From assembly GCA_964517495.1 (NCBI GenBank), contig CAZFER010000063.1, positions 1 to 37,290 of the forward strand: DNA of 37,290 nt. The letters are read 5' to 3'. Under the pieces are notes generated by a model that saw only the letters and a list, made by a program, of their open reading frames with translations, was not told the origin of the DNA and did not search any database. Origin of the DNA: CAZFER01 sp964517495 (GTDB taxonomy: Bacteria > Hinthialibacterota > Hinthialibacteria > Hinthialibacterales > Hinthialibacteraceae). A program made the position numbers and the translations under genes. How positions within the stretch are numbered: position 1 is the first letter of the stretch; every line of letters begins with the position of its first letter. This document shows, in pieces, positions 7,432 through 15,562 of the stretch.

Positions 7432-9342
7432 TTACGAAAGCTGATCCCGAATCTCGGTTAAGCATGGCATGAATTCCTCAGTTTGCAGCAGAACCGCCTG
7501 GAATACGTGTGTGTATTTGTTTAACCTTATTTCTGTTGTCTCATCCTTGTTACGTCTTATAAATATAAATATTACAGGAAATAATGCCTGTTCCAAAACA
7601 ACTTGTAATTCCTCATTCCGGTAAAGGTTCCAAAAGTGTTGATCCATCTTGGCCCATTCCTCACTGGAACGTATTTCAGAATCATTGACACAAGGCCGTA
7701 TGGATTGAGCCGTTTTAAATCCTTCCTGCGCTTCAATCGAGGCTGTTTTTAAGCCTTCAATCAGGGAATTTATGGCAGATATCCAGCTTTGCTCTTGTGG
7801 ATCCTGATTATCTTTTAAAAAGGTTATGATATCTGGAATAACAGATGGCTTTTCTATCGAACTTAAAATATTGCCAAGCTGAGTGGGAATACTGCCTTCG
7901 ATAAGAGCGCCCCCTTCAGTGGCGTCAAAGACGCGTGTTCTGGAATGGCGTATATCTTCTGAGAGTTTTTGTAGAAATATGGCCATCGGTTTGGATGTTG
8001 GCACCGGTTTGCCTCGCACGCCCAATACCCATGTCAGTTCTTCAGAAGTCGGGGTGGTATTAAACGATGATTTTTCGATTTGAACGTGTGTATCACCCGT
8101 TTTTATCTTTTTCATTTTTCGGTTAAGTTTTGTTCCTTCGGCATGGGTTGTCCCCATGTCCGGGTCATAAGCAAGATCAAATCCCATTAGAATGATAGGA
8201 TCACATCCCATCCAACTGGCTGCTGTAAAAAGGGTATGAGCGACCGACAAACCCTGGTCAAAACGTCCAAATGGTCCGGCTACATTTTCAATCCAGCTAT
8301 TGATGGCAGCTTTTTCTGAATTAAGGAATATTTTTGGCCCTTGCCATGCGCGGGGTATCTCCGGATAGACATCCGATTCAAATATCAATACACAATCATC
8401 CGGTAAAGAAAGGCCTTCAAAATGTTTTCCATTTAAGGTGCTTGGATCAGTGGCGGCTACAAAATCTGGATGCAGATTTTGTTGTTGGGCAGTGGGAAAC
8501 GCAGTGTCAACACAAAAAAAGATGATATTTGAACGGTACTGAGCTAATTGCCTGATATTTCTCTTCAATGAAGGACCCGCGGCCATCAATACGGCTGGAA
8601 CATTTTTGTAAAAATCCCTTAAGGGACCTAATCCATGGCTGTCGCATATAACCGGGATGTTTAACAAAGCATTTCGTTGAATTAATGCTCCATTTTCAAC
8701 TAAAAATTCAGATTCCGCAACAGCTCGTTGCAAAAAACTTCTTAAATAATCAACAGTTTTGGCATAAAATTCCTTATAAAGTTGGTTTGAGGGACAATGA
8801 TCAATAAATCGAAGACCGCAACTCATAATTTGAGGTAAAATTGATTTTGCGGCTGGAAGAATAAGCTCCGGTTTATCAGATACCATGATTTGGACCGAGG
8901 GATTATTAAGAATAACATCCCATTGCCGGCGGTGGAGGAACAAATAAAAAATCTCTATATCACGTTCAATCAGCAATAATGCCGATATGTTCAGTGAATA
9001 ATGAGTCAGTAAGGCTTCCAAGGCATATCCCAACCCTAATCCAAGAAAAACATAGGCCAGGGAATCGTTTGAGGCAAGCGATTCGATCTCACGTTGCGCT
9101 TCTTTTTGTGGATCGGTATGGCTATGAAGAGCGATATGGCGCTTGTCACCAATTAAATCAAGAGTAACATTACCTGACTTTGACTCGATAATGTGGTATT
9201 GTTTAGATGGAACAAAATGCAATAAACGCTGAAATAGCTCCGGGTCTTTTCTCTTCAATAGATTAAGGTTATGATCAAAATTTGCTTTGTTCTTTTCCAA
9301 ATAACTCATTGACTTTATCATAGTATCTTGAATGATCTCCAT
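7432..9342 (-). CDS. DUF115 (MptE-like / Maf) glycosyltransferase-like protein
   Basis: The 636-residue protein has the DUF115 core: VPAVLMAAGPSLKRN (residues 248-262), followed by FFCVDTAFPTAQQQNLHPDF, ATDPSTLNGKHF and MGFDLAYDPDMGTTHAEGT. This is the fold of 6-hydroxymethylpterin pyrophosphokinase MptE and of the motility-associated Maf proteins that transfer nonulosonic acids to flagellins. An N-terminal Rossmann-like segment (YVFLGLGLGYALEALL) precedes it, as in Maf proteins. No flagellar or sialic-acid-type genes are in the window, so a surface glycan role is inference. ATG 9342 lacks a clear ribosome binding site. The gene converges on the ceramidase-like gene with only 14 bases between them. 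Confidence 0.8.
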   Translation of the reverse strand: MEIIQDTMIKSMSYLEKNKANFDHNLNLLKRKDPELFQRLLHFVPSKQYHIIESKSGNVTLDLIGDKRHIALHSHTDPQKEAQREIESLASNDSLAYVFLGLGLGYALEALLTHYSLNISALLLIERDIEIFYLFLHRRQWDVILNNPSVQIMVSDKPELILPAAKSILPQIMSCGLRFIDHCPSNQLYKEFYAKTVDYLRSFLQRAVAESEFLVENGALIQRNALLNIPVICDSHGLGPLRDFYKNVPAVLMAAGPSLKRNIRQLAQYRSNIIFFCVDTAFPTAQQQNLHPDFVAATDPSTLNGKHFEGLSLPDDCVLIFESDVYPEIPRAWQGPKIFLNSEKAAINSWIENVAGPFGRFDQGLSVAHTLFTAASWMGCDPIILMGFDLAYDPDMGTTHAEGTKLNRKMKKIKTGDTHVQIEKSSFNTTPTSEELTWVLGVRGKPVPTSKPMAIFLQKLSEDIRHSRTRVFDATEGGALIEGSIPTQLGNILSSIEKPSVIPDIITFLKDNQDPQEQSWISAINSLIEGLKTASIEAQEGFKTAQSIRPCVNDSEIRSSEEWAKMDQHFWNLYRNEELQVVLEQALFPVIFIFIRRNKDETTEIRLNKYTHVFQAVLLQTEEFMPCLTEIRDQLS

Positions 9343-9486
9343 CTTATCACACTTTTTGAATTAATTTATAGAGGATAAGTACAGTATGTTTCTTTAAATC
9401 GATGAAACATAATACAGTGATTTCGCTCAATACACTTTCATTCCTATTTTCTTTTTGCTTGCATTAATCATAAGAAAGGATAACAA

Positions 9487-9972
9487 ATGCTGGAATCGAT
9501 TATTCGAAATCAAACCCAATCGGGATTATTCTTGTTAAGACTTGCTCTATCAATCATATTCTTTGCACATGGGTACCAGAAGCTTTTTGGTGGTTTCGGA
9601 GGGATTGGATTGGAAGGAACCGTTGAAAAGTTTACTGAGTTAGGTGTCTATTTCCCACGATTTGTGGCTTGGTTTGTTGCTATTGTTGAATTCTTTGGGG
9701 GGATAATGCTTTTTTTGGGAGCATTCACTCGTGAAATGGCATGTTTATTGGTAATTATTATGGGAGGAGCTATATATTTGGATCATTGGGAAAATGGATT
9801 TTTCCTGAGTAATGGTGGATTTGAATATGCTTTTCTTCTCCTGTTTGCCTGTCTTTGTTTATTACTTGGAGGGGGAGGGGCTGGCGCCTTGGACAAAGCA
9901 TTGTTCCCCCGTGAACGATGGACGTTTGTTAAAGATCCTTCTAAAGTCAAACTTTTACCACCTGAAGATTGA
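9487..9972 (+). CDS. DoxX family membrane protein
   Basis: A 161-residue protein with four hydrophobic helices. The opening LFLLRLALSIIFFAHGYQKLFGGFGGIGL and EFFGGIMLFLGAFTREMACLL are typical DoxX patterns. DoxX proteins are quinone- or thiosulfate-related membrane proteins in archaea and redox/stress-linked integral membrane proteins in bacteria; most are uncharacterised. The ribosome binding site AAGGA precedes the ATG. It is followed by the GTPase gene after about 100 bases on the same strand. Confidence 0.88.
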   Translation: MLESIIRNQTQSGLFLLRLALSIIFFAHGYQKLFGGFGGIGLEGTVEKFTELGVYFPRFVAWFVAIVEFFGGIMLFLGAFTREMACLLVIIMGGAIYLDHWENGFFLSNGGFEYAFLLLFACLCLLLGGGGAGALDKALFPRERWTFVKDPSKVKLLPPED

Positions 9973-10071
9973 TATCGTTTATGTCTTTTCTCCGGTGTCT
10001 TTCTTCCCCCTAAACCAATAAAGGTTACATATGCTATATTAGTCTCAAAAGGCTTGATAGGAGGATGAGCG

Positions 10072-11061
10072 GTGCCTGCCAATCTTTCTCCCGAATATTA
10101 TAATGCGGAAAAAGAATATAAATCGGCGAAAACGCCGGATGAGAAACTTTTTTATCTGCAAAAAATGCTCTCGGCTATTCCCAAACATAAAGGAACCGAG
10201 AAGATGCAGGCGGATATCAAGCGCCGTATTTCTCAATTAAAGGAACGCGTAGAGACTCGTGGAAAGAAAAAGGGGGTTTCCTTTCGGATTAAACCCGAAG
10301 GCGCTGGCCAGATCTCATTAATAGGGGCGCCTAATAGTGGCAAATCTGCGCTATTGAAAGCTTTAACCAATGCCGAACCGGAAGTGGCCTCTTATCCCTA
10401 CAGCACACGTGAACCACTACCGGGAATGATGCCTTATACCCATGTACAAATCCAACTGTTGGATTTACCCCCAGTTTCTCGTGTACACTGTGAAAGTTTT
10501 GTGTTTGATAATATAAGGGGAAGTGATGGAGCACTGTTTATTCTCGGCATCGATTCAACCGATCCTGTCGATGATTGGAATGAAATAACGAAGATTCTAG
10601 AAGAAAAGAGAATTATTTTGATCCCTCCCGATCAAGAACCTTCAGAAGAAATGACGGGAGAGATATATATCCGATCCTTGCTGATACTTAACAAAAAAGA
10701 TCTTGATCCCAATGGAGAGTTGGTTGATATCATAAAAGATATGATTTACACTACATTGCCACTTTATGAAATCTCTGCCACGCAATGCATTGGCCTCCAC
10801 GTGATTGCTGAAAAAGTATTTGATCTCTTACATATTATTAGGGTTTTTTCAAAGCAACCTGGTAAACCGGCTGATCTGGAAGCCCCTTTTACAGCACCGA
10901 TTGGAACCACAGTGTATGATTTCGCTGGTTTAGTACATAAAGATTTTGCTAAAAACTTTAAGTCCGCTCGTATTTGGGGCAGTTCGAAATTTGATGGACA
11001 AGTCGTCCAACGTGACTATATTTTACAGGATGGCGATATCGTTGAATTATCAACTTCTTAG
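10072..11061 (+). CDS. DRG/Obg-like GTPase with C-terminal TGS domain
   Basis: A 329-residue P-loop GTPase starting at GTG 10072, twelve bases after the start of a strong AGGAGG. The N-terminal ~70 residues are helical and charged. G1 is GAPNSGKS (85-92), T112 is in switch I, G3 is DLPP (131-134) and G4 is NKKD (207-210). The last ~65 residues (PIGTTVYDFAGLVHKDFAKNF onward, ending in a short GDIVELSTS) form a TGS domain, an RNA/ribosome-associated module. G3 reads DLPP in place of the DxPG of most Obg/DRG proteins. Role in ribosome function is inferred from the family. It is followed eight bases later by the CoA-binding protein. Confidence 0.87.
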   Translation: MPANLSPEYYNAEKEYKSAKTPDEKLFYLQKMLSAIPKHKGTEKMQADIKRRISQLKERVETRGKKKGVSFRIKPEGAGQISLIGAPNSGKSALLKALTNAEPEVASYPYSTREPLPGMMPYTHVQIQLLDLPPVSRVHCESFVFDNIRGSDGALFILGIDSTDPVDDWNEITKILEEKRIILIPPDQEPSEEMTGEIYIRSLLILNKKDLDPNGELVDIIKDMIYTTLPLYEISATQCIGLHVIAEKVFDLLHIIRVFSKQPGKPADLEAPFTAPIGTTVYDFAGLVHKDFAKNFKSARIWGSSKFDGQVVQRDYILQDGDIVELSTS

Positions 11062-11069
11062 GGTGAATC

Positions 11070-11522
11070 ATGGTTCTAAAAACCGATATTGATCATTTTC
11101 TATCGCTAAATAAACTTGCCATAGCAGGAGTCTCACGAAATAAAAGCAAATTTGGCCGTATAGTTTATAATGAACTCAAAGCGAAAGGATTTGAGGTTTT
11201 TCCAATCAATCCATCAGCTGATCACATTGATGGTGAACCTTGTTTTTCTGATTTACAATCCTTGCCCCTTTCAGTGGATGGTGTGGTGATTGTGGTGGAT
11301 TCAGGACAGACCGAAAAGATCATCCGCGATGCAGTCGAAATGGAAATAAAAAACATTTGGATACATCAAAGGGCAGAATCACATTCGGTTATCCAAATGT
11401 GTCAGGAACATGGTGTAAATTTAATCCATGGTGAGTGTATTTTAATGTTTGCTGAACCGGTGGGATGGTTTCATCGATTACACAGAGGATTGAGGAGACT
11501 GTTTGGAAAACTACCTGACTGA
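11070..11522 (+). CDS. CoA-binding domain protein (YccU-like)
   Basis: A 150-residue Rossmann-fold protein. AIAGVSRNKSKFGRIVYNEL, FPINPSADHIDGEPCFSDL, SVDGVVIVVDS and NIWIHQRAESHSV follow the standard pattern of the CoA-binding (YccU) family, in which the first glycine-containing loop binds CoA. The final residues (VNLIHGECILMFAEPVGWFH) are also typical, including the conserved Cys and Glu. GGGTGA precedes the ATG. It lies in a run of four plus-strand genes with very short gaps and is likely co-transcribed with the GTPase. Confidence 0.87.
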   Translation: MVLKTDIDHFLSLNKLAIAGVSRNKSKFGRIVYNELKAKGFEVFPINPSADHIDGEPCFSDLQSLPLSVDGVVIVVDSGQTEKIIRDAVEMEIKNIWIHQRAESHSVIQMCQEHGVNLIHGECILMFAEPVGWFHRLHRGLRRLFGKLPD

Positions 11523-11536
11523 AAGAAGGGAAACGA

Positions 11537-14263
11537 ATGAGATCGTTTATTGGAATTGGAATGGTATGTGTTTTTTGTGTGTTGCTAATAGGTATTTCAA
11601 TCGCTGAAGAGGCGTTGCCAGTAATTCCAGTCGGCTTGGATGCCTATCGCATGTGGGAGGATTGGCCACGCCTTCGCATCGGCGCAAGGGCTTATATGCG
11701 CAGTACATACGATCGCCGTGGTGGGAATGAATCCGCCGATGCGAGCCATTTTCTTTACCAATTGGCTGACGATTTCAACGTCACACTTGACGTCGAAGGT
11801 CGCGGGGTGCTGTATTTTGCCCGTTATAATCACTGGCACGGCAGCCCCTGGCATTATGAGGTTGATGGTAAGGATTTCATTGTGCAGGAAAGCAGTTCTT
11901 CTGATCCCGATCATCCGGTTGAAGGATCGGTTTTTTTACCCCAAAAACTTTTCCCCAATCCCCTCACATGGACATGGTCTGTCACAAAAGGGGCGGATTT
12001 GATGTGGGTCCCAGTCCCTTTTGAAGAGCGATTTCGAATGGGGTATTCACGTACCCATTATGGTACCGGTTATTATATTTACCATCACTATATGGACGGC
12101 GCCAATCTTTCCCAGCCCATTAAAGCATGGGATGGAAAAACTCCCCCGGATGAAGATGTCTTAAAACTATTGAATCAGGCTGGTACTGACCTAATACCGC
12201 GTGCTGATACATCAGCAGGGAAGAAAATAAATATCAAAGAAAAGGAAGGAGTAATCTCCATCCCTCAAAATGGAGTGGTCACATTGTCAGATATCGAAGA
12301 TGGACCTTCTGTTATTCGAGCATTTGAACTGTTTATCCCAAACAAACGCGCGGTTGACTTCTCCAACGTACGTTTAACAATGACATGGGATCGCCGGGAA
12401 GAACCTTCCGTGGATGCACCGGTATCACTTTTTTTCGGCGCTGGTGTTCTATACAACCGTGATCAGCGTGAATATCTGGTCAAGGGATTTCCATGTTTTA
12501 TCCGATATGAAAAAGATGACGTTCATCTTGCCTGCTATTATCCCATGCCCTTCTTTCATTCAGCCCGCATTGAATTGAATGGTTTGGATTATACCAGCTT
12601 TTCCGATATCCGCTGGCGGATTCGGTATGAACCTTTACAAGACCCTTCCAATCATGTGGGTTATTTTCATGCCACCTATCGGGATCATCCTAATCCGGAA
12701 CGGGGTAAGGATCTGGTTCTGTTGGATACAAAAGGTGTGGAAGGACAGATGGATTGGTGCGGTCACTTTGTTGGTACTTCATGGATTTTCTCCCATGATG
12801 CCGTTTTAAATACGTTGGAAGGTGATCCCCGCTTTTTCTTTGATGACAGCCAGACCCCACAAGCATATGGTACAGGAACAGAAGAATGGGGCGGCGGGGG
12901 TGATTATTGGGGAGGAAGAAACATGACGCTTCCATTCGCCGGTCATCCCGTTGGTGCACGAAATAAAAAGGAAGCGAAATCGGAAGAGGATTTAATCCAA
13001 TCCGCATACCGGTTCTTATTAGCCGATTTAATGCCGTTTGGAAAAAACGCCGTCATTCGGCTTGAACATGGAGGCATCAACCAATCTCAGGAACACTATG
13101 AAACAGTAACGTATTGGTATGGATTACCAGGTTCATATTTAACTTTAACTGATACCCTGAATATTGGTGATCGAGAATCTGAATCAATACATAATTATAC
13201 ATCTCCCGATGCATCCGATCCTTATGAAATCACATCCCGCTATGAATGGGGGCCGGATACCATTCATAGCAGCGAACATGTGAAAGCAGAACCTGCAAAC
13301 TATATCGATATGGAATTTGAAGCGAAAGCAGGCTCCTATACCATCTGGGTGCGGGGAAAGGGATTACGTAAAAATAACCTTACAGATGCGGTATGGATTC
13401 AATTCGATGACGAAATTGGCACCCATCGGCTGGGAAAATCGTACAATCATAATAAAGGATTCGGGAATTGGTTGGACACAAATGAACCAAATCGGTTCGC
13501 CTGGTCCAGTGCCTTGCCTCAGGATAAACCTCAAACCGTGACATTTCATAAATCAGGTATTCACCGTTTGCGAATACAGCCACGACACGGTCCTCATATA
13601 TTGGATCAAATTTGGTTAAGCCAGACACAAAAAACATTACCCAAAGTTAATCAATCCAAAAAATATGAGAAGAATTCCCCAAATGAAATTATTCTTTCCG
13701 CCGGGAATGCCAAAACCATTGAGGGAACCATTCAAATCGTCACAGATAAGAAAGCATTCAATAATAAAGCATTTCGAATTGAAAATGGACAAATCGAGAT
13801 TTTTCCACCACTCACAAAAGTCGGGCGTAAAACAAATTCTTACTCTGAATTTACTTTAAAATTGGATCCTCAGAATTGTGGCGTTATGCTTCGCCGAACG
13901 TTGGATTATTCTTTTCCCAATCAGAGGGCCGAGGTTTATGTAACCAACTCCTTGCCGGATAATCCGGAATGGAAATCTGCCGGCATCTGGTATCTTGCCG
14001 GATCAAACACGTGTGTGTATTCCAATCCCCGGGAAGAAACCGGTGTCACCCAACATAAGGTGCAAACCTCCAACCGGCGATTTCGGGATGATGAATTTTT
14101 AATCCCAAGAAAGTTAACAGAAGGGCGGGGAAATATACGTGTCCGGATTAAATTCACCCCGGTTGAACGTCCGTTGTTTCTCGGTCATCCTATTCCTGAA
14201 CTAGCGTGGAGTGAAATAAAATACAAAGCCTATTGCTTTGTAGTGCCAGAAAAACCTTTCTAA
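11537..14263 (+). CDS. Large secreted DUF2961 (GH172-like) protein
   Basis: A 908-residue protein with a signal peptide (about 1-23). The N-terminal half matches DUF2961, which includes glycoside hydrolase family 172 (difructose- and arabinan-acting enzymes): ADASHFLYQLADDFNVTLD, NHWHGSPWHYEVDGKDF and GTGTEEWGGGGDYWGG (around residues 443-458), the hallmark motif with a likely catalytic Glu. The C-terminal half contains beta-sandwich-like stretches such as YTIWVRGKGLRKNN and HRLRIQPRHGPHILDQIWL, suggesting a carbohydrate-binding-type domain. It is longer than the minimal GH172 enzymes. The ATG follows AAGGGA. The sugar substrate is unknown. Its close spacing to the preceding genes suggests transcriptional read-through rather than a shared function. 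Confidence 0.8.
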   Translation: MRSFIGIGMVCVFCVLLIGISIAEEALPVIPVGLDAYRMWEDWPRLRIGARAYMRSTYDRRGGNESADASHFLYQLADDFNVTLDVEGRGVLYFARYNHWHGSPWHYEVDGKDFIVQESSSSDPDHPVEGSVFLPQKLFPNPLTWTWSVTKGADLMWVPVPFEERFRMGYSRTHYGTGYYIYHHYMDGANLSQPIKAWDGKTPPDEDVLKLLNQAGTDLIPRADTSAGKKINIKEKEGVISIPQNGVVTLSDIEDGPSVIRAFELFIPNKRAVDFSNVRLTMTWDRREEPSVDAPVSLFFGAGVLYNRDQREYLVKGFPCFIRYEKDDVHLACYYPMPFFHSARIELNGLDYTSFSDIRWRIRYEPLQDPSNHVGYFHATYRDHPNPERGKDLVLLDTKGVEGQMDWCGHFVGTSWIFSHDAVLNTLEGDPRFFFDDSQTPQAYGTGTEEWGGGGDYWGGRNMTLPFAGHPVGARNKKEAKSEEDLIQSAYRFLLADLMPFGKNAVIRLEHGGINQSQEHYETVTYWYGLPGSYLTLTDTLNIGDRESESIHNYTSPDASDPYEITSRYEWGPDTIHSSEHVKAEPANYIDMEFEAKAGSYTIWVRGKGLRKNNLTDAVWIQFDDEIGTHRLGKSYNHNKGFGNWLDTNEPNRFAWSSALPQDKPQTVTFHKSGIHRLRIQPRHGPHILDQIWLSQTQKTLPKVNQSKKYEKNSPNEIILSAGNAKTIEGTIQIVTDKKAFNNKAFRIENGQIEIFPPLTKVGRKTNSYSEFTLKLDPQNCGVMLRRTLDYSFPNQRAEVYVTNSLPDNPEWKSAGIWYLAGSNTCVYSNPREETGVTQHKVQTSNRRFRDDEFLIPRKLTEGRGNIRVRIKFTPVERPLFLGHPIPELAWSEIKYKAYCFVVPEKPF

Positions 14264-14314
14264 ATTTCGAAAGTGTTGAGCTATTTGAAGCACCATTCTC
14301 CCCTCCAAAGATTG

Positions 14315-14572
14315 CTGAGCTGTACCCATAATTTGGCGGCAAGTGGATTTCCCTCCTTTTTAAGGCTATTTCTTTGTATACAAATCAGGGTATAAATTCG
14401 GGGAGCATCGGCGGCTTCTAGCCGGTGCGTTTCAGCCCGGTTGAGACGCACCGGCTAGCAGCCGATGCTCCCCAGGTGATAAAAGTTGTAAAGGTGGCTA
14501 CAGGGCTGGTTTAGTTTTTCCCATGCCATCCTGGGTAAAAATATGGTCTCAAAACGTTTGGGTAAAAATCAG
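14315..14572. mobile_element. ~258-base non-autonomous element inserted in the foldback repeat, with target duplication
   Basis: CCAAAGATTG occurs at 14305-14314 and again at 14573-14582, flanking this segment. The uninterrupted copy at 23 kb acts as an empty site (CCAAGACTGG), so the direct repeat is best read as a target site duplication of 8-10 bases. The ends are imperfect inverted repeats: CTGAGCTGTACCCATAA at the left and, read from the other strand, CTGATTTTTACCCAAAC at the right. The interior has the long hairpin at 14400-14473 and no gene. The donor transposase family is not identified. Confidence 0.7.
14400..14473. repeat. Long imperfect hairpin (REP-like) within the inserted element
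   Basis: GGGGAGCATCGGC (14400-14412) pairs with GCCGATGCTCCCC (14461-14473). After a small internal loop, CTAGCCGGTGCGT pairs with ACGCACCGGCTAG, and the stem continues with one G-U wobble to a loop of about seven bases. The arms are much richer in GC than their surroundings. It resembles dispersed REP/BIME-type hairpins; only one copy is in the window. Confidence 0.8.
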
Positions 14573-14686
14573 CCAAAGATTGGGAGGGGCTAGAGGAGGA
14601 TTGATAAGAAAACCTTTAGTGAAATCTTTTAACTACCTCCTAACCTCCACCATTTCAATGTGGGAGGAATAGCGGGACCAATCAAA

Positions 14687-15403
14687 TTAAATTTGCTCAA
14701 CGTGATAAATAAGCCATCGGCCACGAACTAATTTCAAACGATAGAGGTCTTTCTCTTCGCGAGGTTTCTTATTGCCTTGTTGAATTACTTTTGAGGCAAT
14801 TATTTCTGACTCACCACCGGCTGTATCCACGGTTAATATTTCTCCAAAGTCGATCCGCATACCGCCTTGGTTTAATTGTTTTTGGTAAAAATTCTGCCTG
14901 GCTTGAATATAATGATCACGATCGGTTTTCATGAAATCAGGGCTGAAGCAATCAAATTCGGCCCCAAACTTTTGTTGATTCCAACACTCGATATATCGTC
15001 TAACCACTTCTTCCGGCTTAAAGCCGACCACATGCTTGATCTTTGCAGAATGTTTTCTTTCTTTGGCTTCTTCATCATATTCTTCATCCTCTCCCGTGGA
15101 TGAAGGTTGTGAAACCTTATGGTTTCCTTTCTTCTTTTGCCAGTCAGATAAATATTCATCCAGTGGTTTATCTGAAACAGTAACTTTTCTAAGGGTTTGG
15201 ACACGTTGAGTTTCTCGATCAAGTTTGTCGATTAAACGAACAATGAGGTCGCGTTCTTCCCCTGAGAGGGTGTGTCCGCTTTGTTTTAATAATTTTTGCA
15301 GGACTTTTGACTGTTCATCAGAGAGTATTTTGGTTTCACTCTCTCTTTCTTTATACTCATCGTCTATTACATATCTGGGTTGTTCTTCTGATTTTTGGTA
15401 CAT
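14687..15403 (-). CDS. Hypothetical protein with C-terminal NTF2-like domain
   Basis: About 238 residues. The N-terminal half is hydrophilic and charged (EERDLIVRLIDKLDRETQRV, then a Lys/Glu/Asp-rich low-complexity linker) with no signal peptide, so it is probably cytoplasmic. From about residue 130, EEVVRRYIECWNQQKFGAEFDCFSPDFMKTDRDHY and the ending YRLKLVRGRWLIYHVEQI follow the pattern of NTF2/SnoaL-like cone folds. ATG 15403 is chosen because GGGA lies seven bases upstream; GTG 15415 is the longer alternative. No specific function is recognised. Confidence 0.6.
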   Translation of the reverse strand: MYQKSEEQPRYVIDDEYKERESETKILSDEQSKVLQKLLKQSGHTLSGEERDLIVRLIDKLDRETQRVQTLRKVTVSDKPLDEYLSDWQKKKGNHKVSQPSSTGEDEEYDEEAKERKHSAKIKHVVGFKPEEVVRRYIECWNQQKFGAEFDCFSPDFMKTDRDHYIQARQNFYQKQLNQGGMRIDFGEILTVDTAGGESEIIASKVIQQGNKKPREEKDLYRLKLVRGRWLIYHVEQI

Positions 15404-15562
15404 AGGTATTCCCACTCTAGCAATTAAAACTAATTATCTATCTTCTAACAAAATTTGAAAATATTCAATACTTCAAACCGCCCTTTTTACAGTTTGTTAC
15501 AACTTCACCTTATTATGACTGATAATATCTTCGGCGGTTACCCATAATCTATGAAATAAATC

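Larger units (their letters stand above)
14291..14680. repeat. Foldback (MITE-like) repeat, copy 1, interrupted by an insertion
   Basis: Left end ACCATTCTCCCCTCCAAAG (from 14292) and right part from GGGAGGGGCTAGAGGAGG (14583) to about 14680 are the two halves of the element found intact at 23470-23587. Joining them across the insertion restores the same sequence order as the intact copy, including the short CCCCTCC/GGGAGGGG hairpin at the left end. The right end GGGAGGAATAG is complementary to the left end, so the whole unit is a foldback. It has no coding capacity. Confidence 0.75.
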
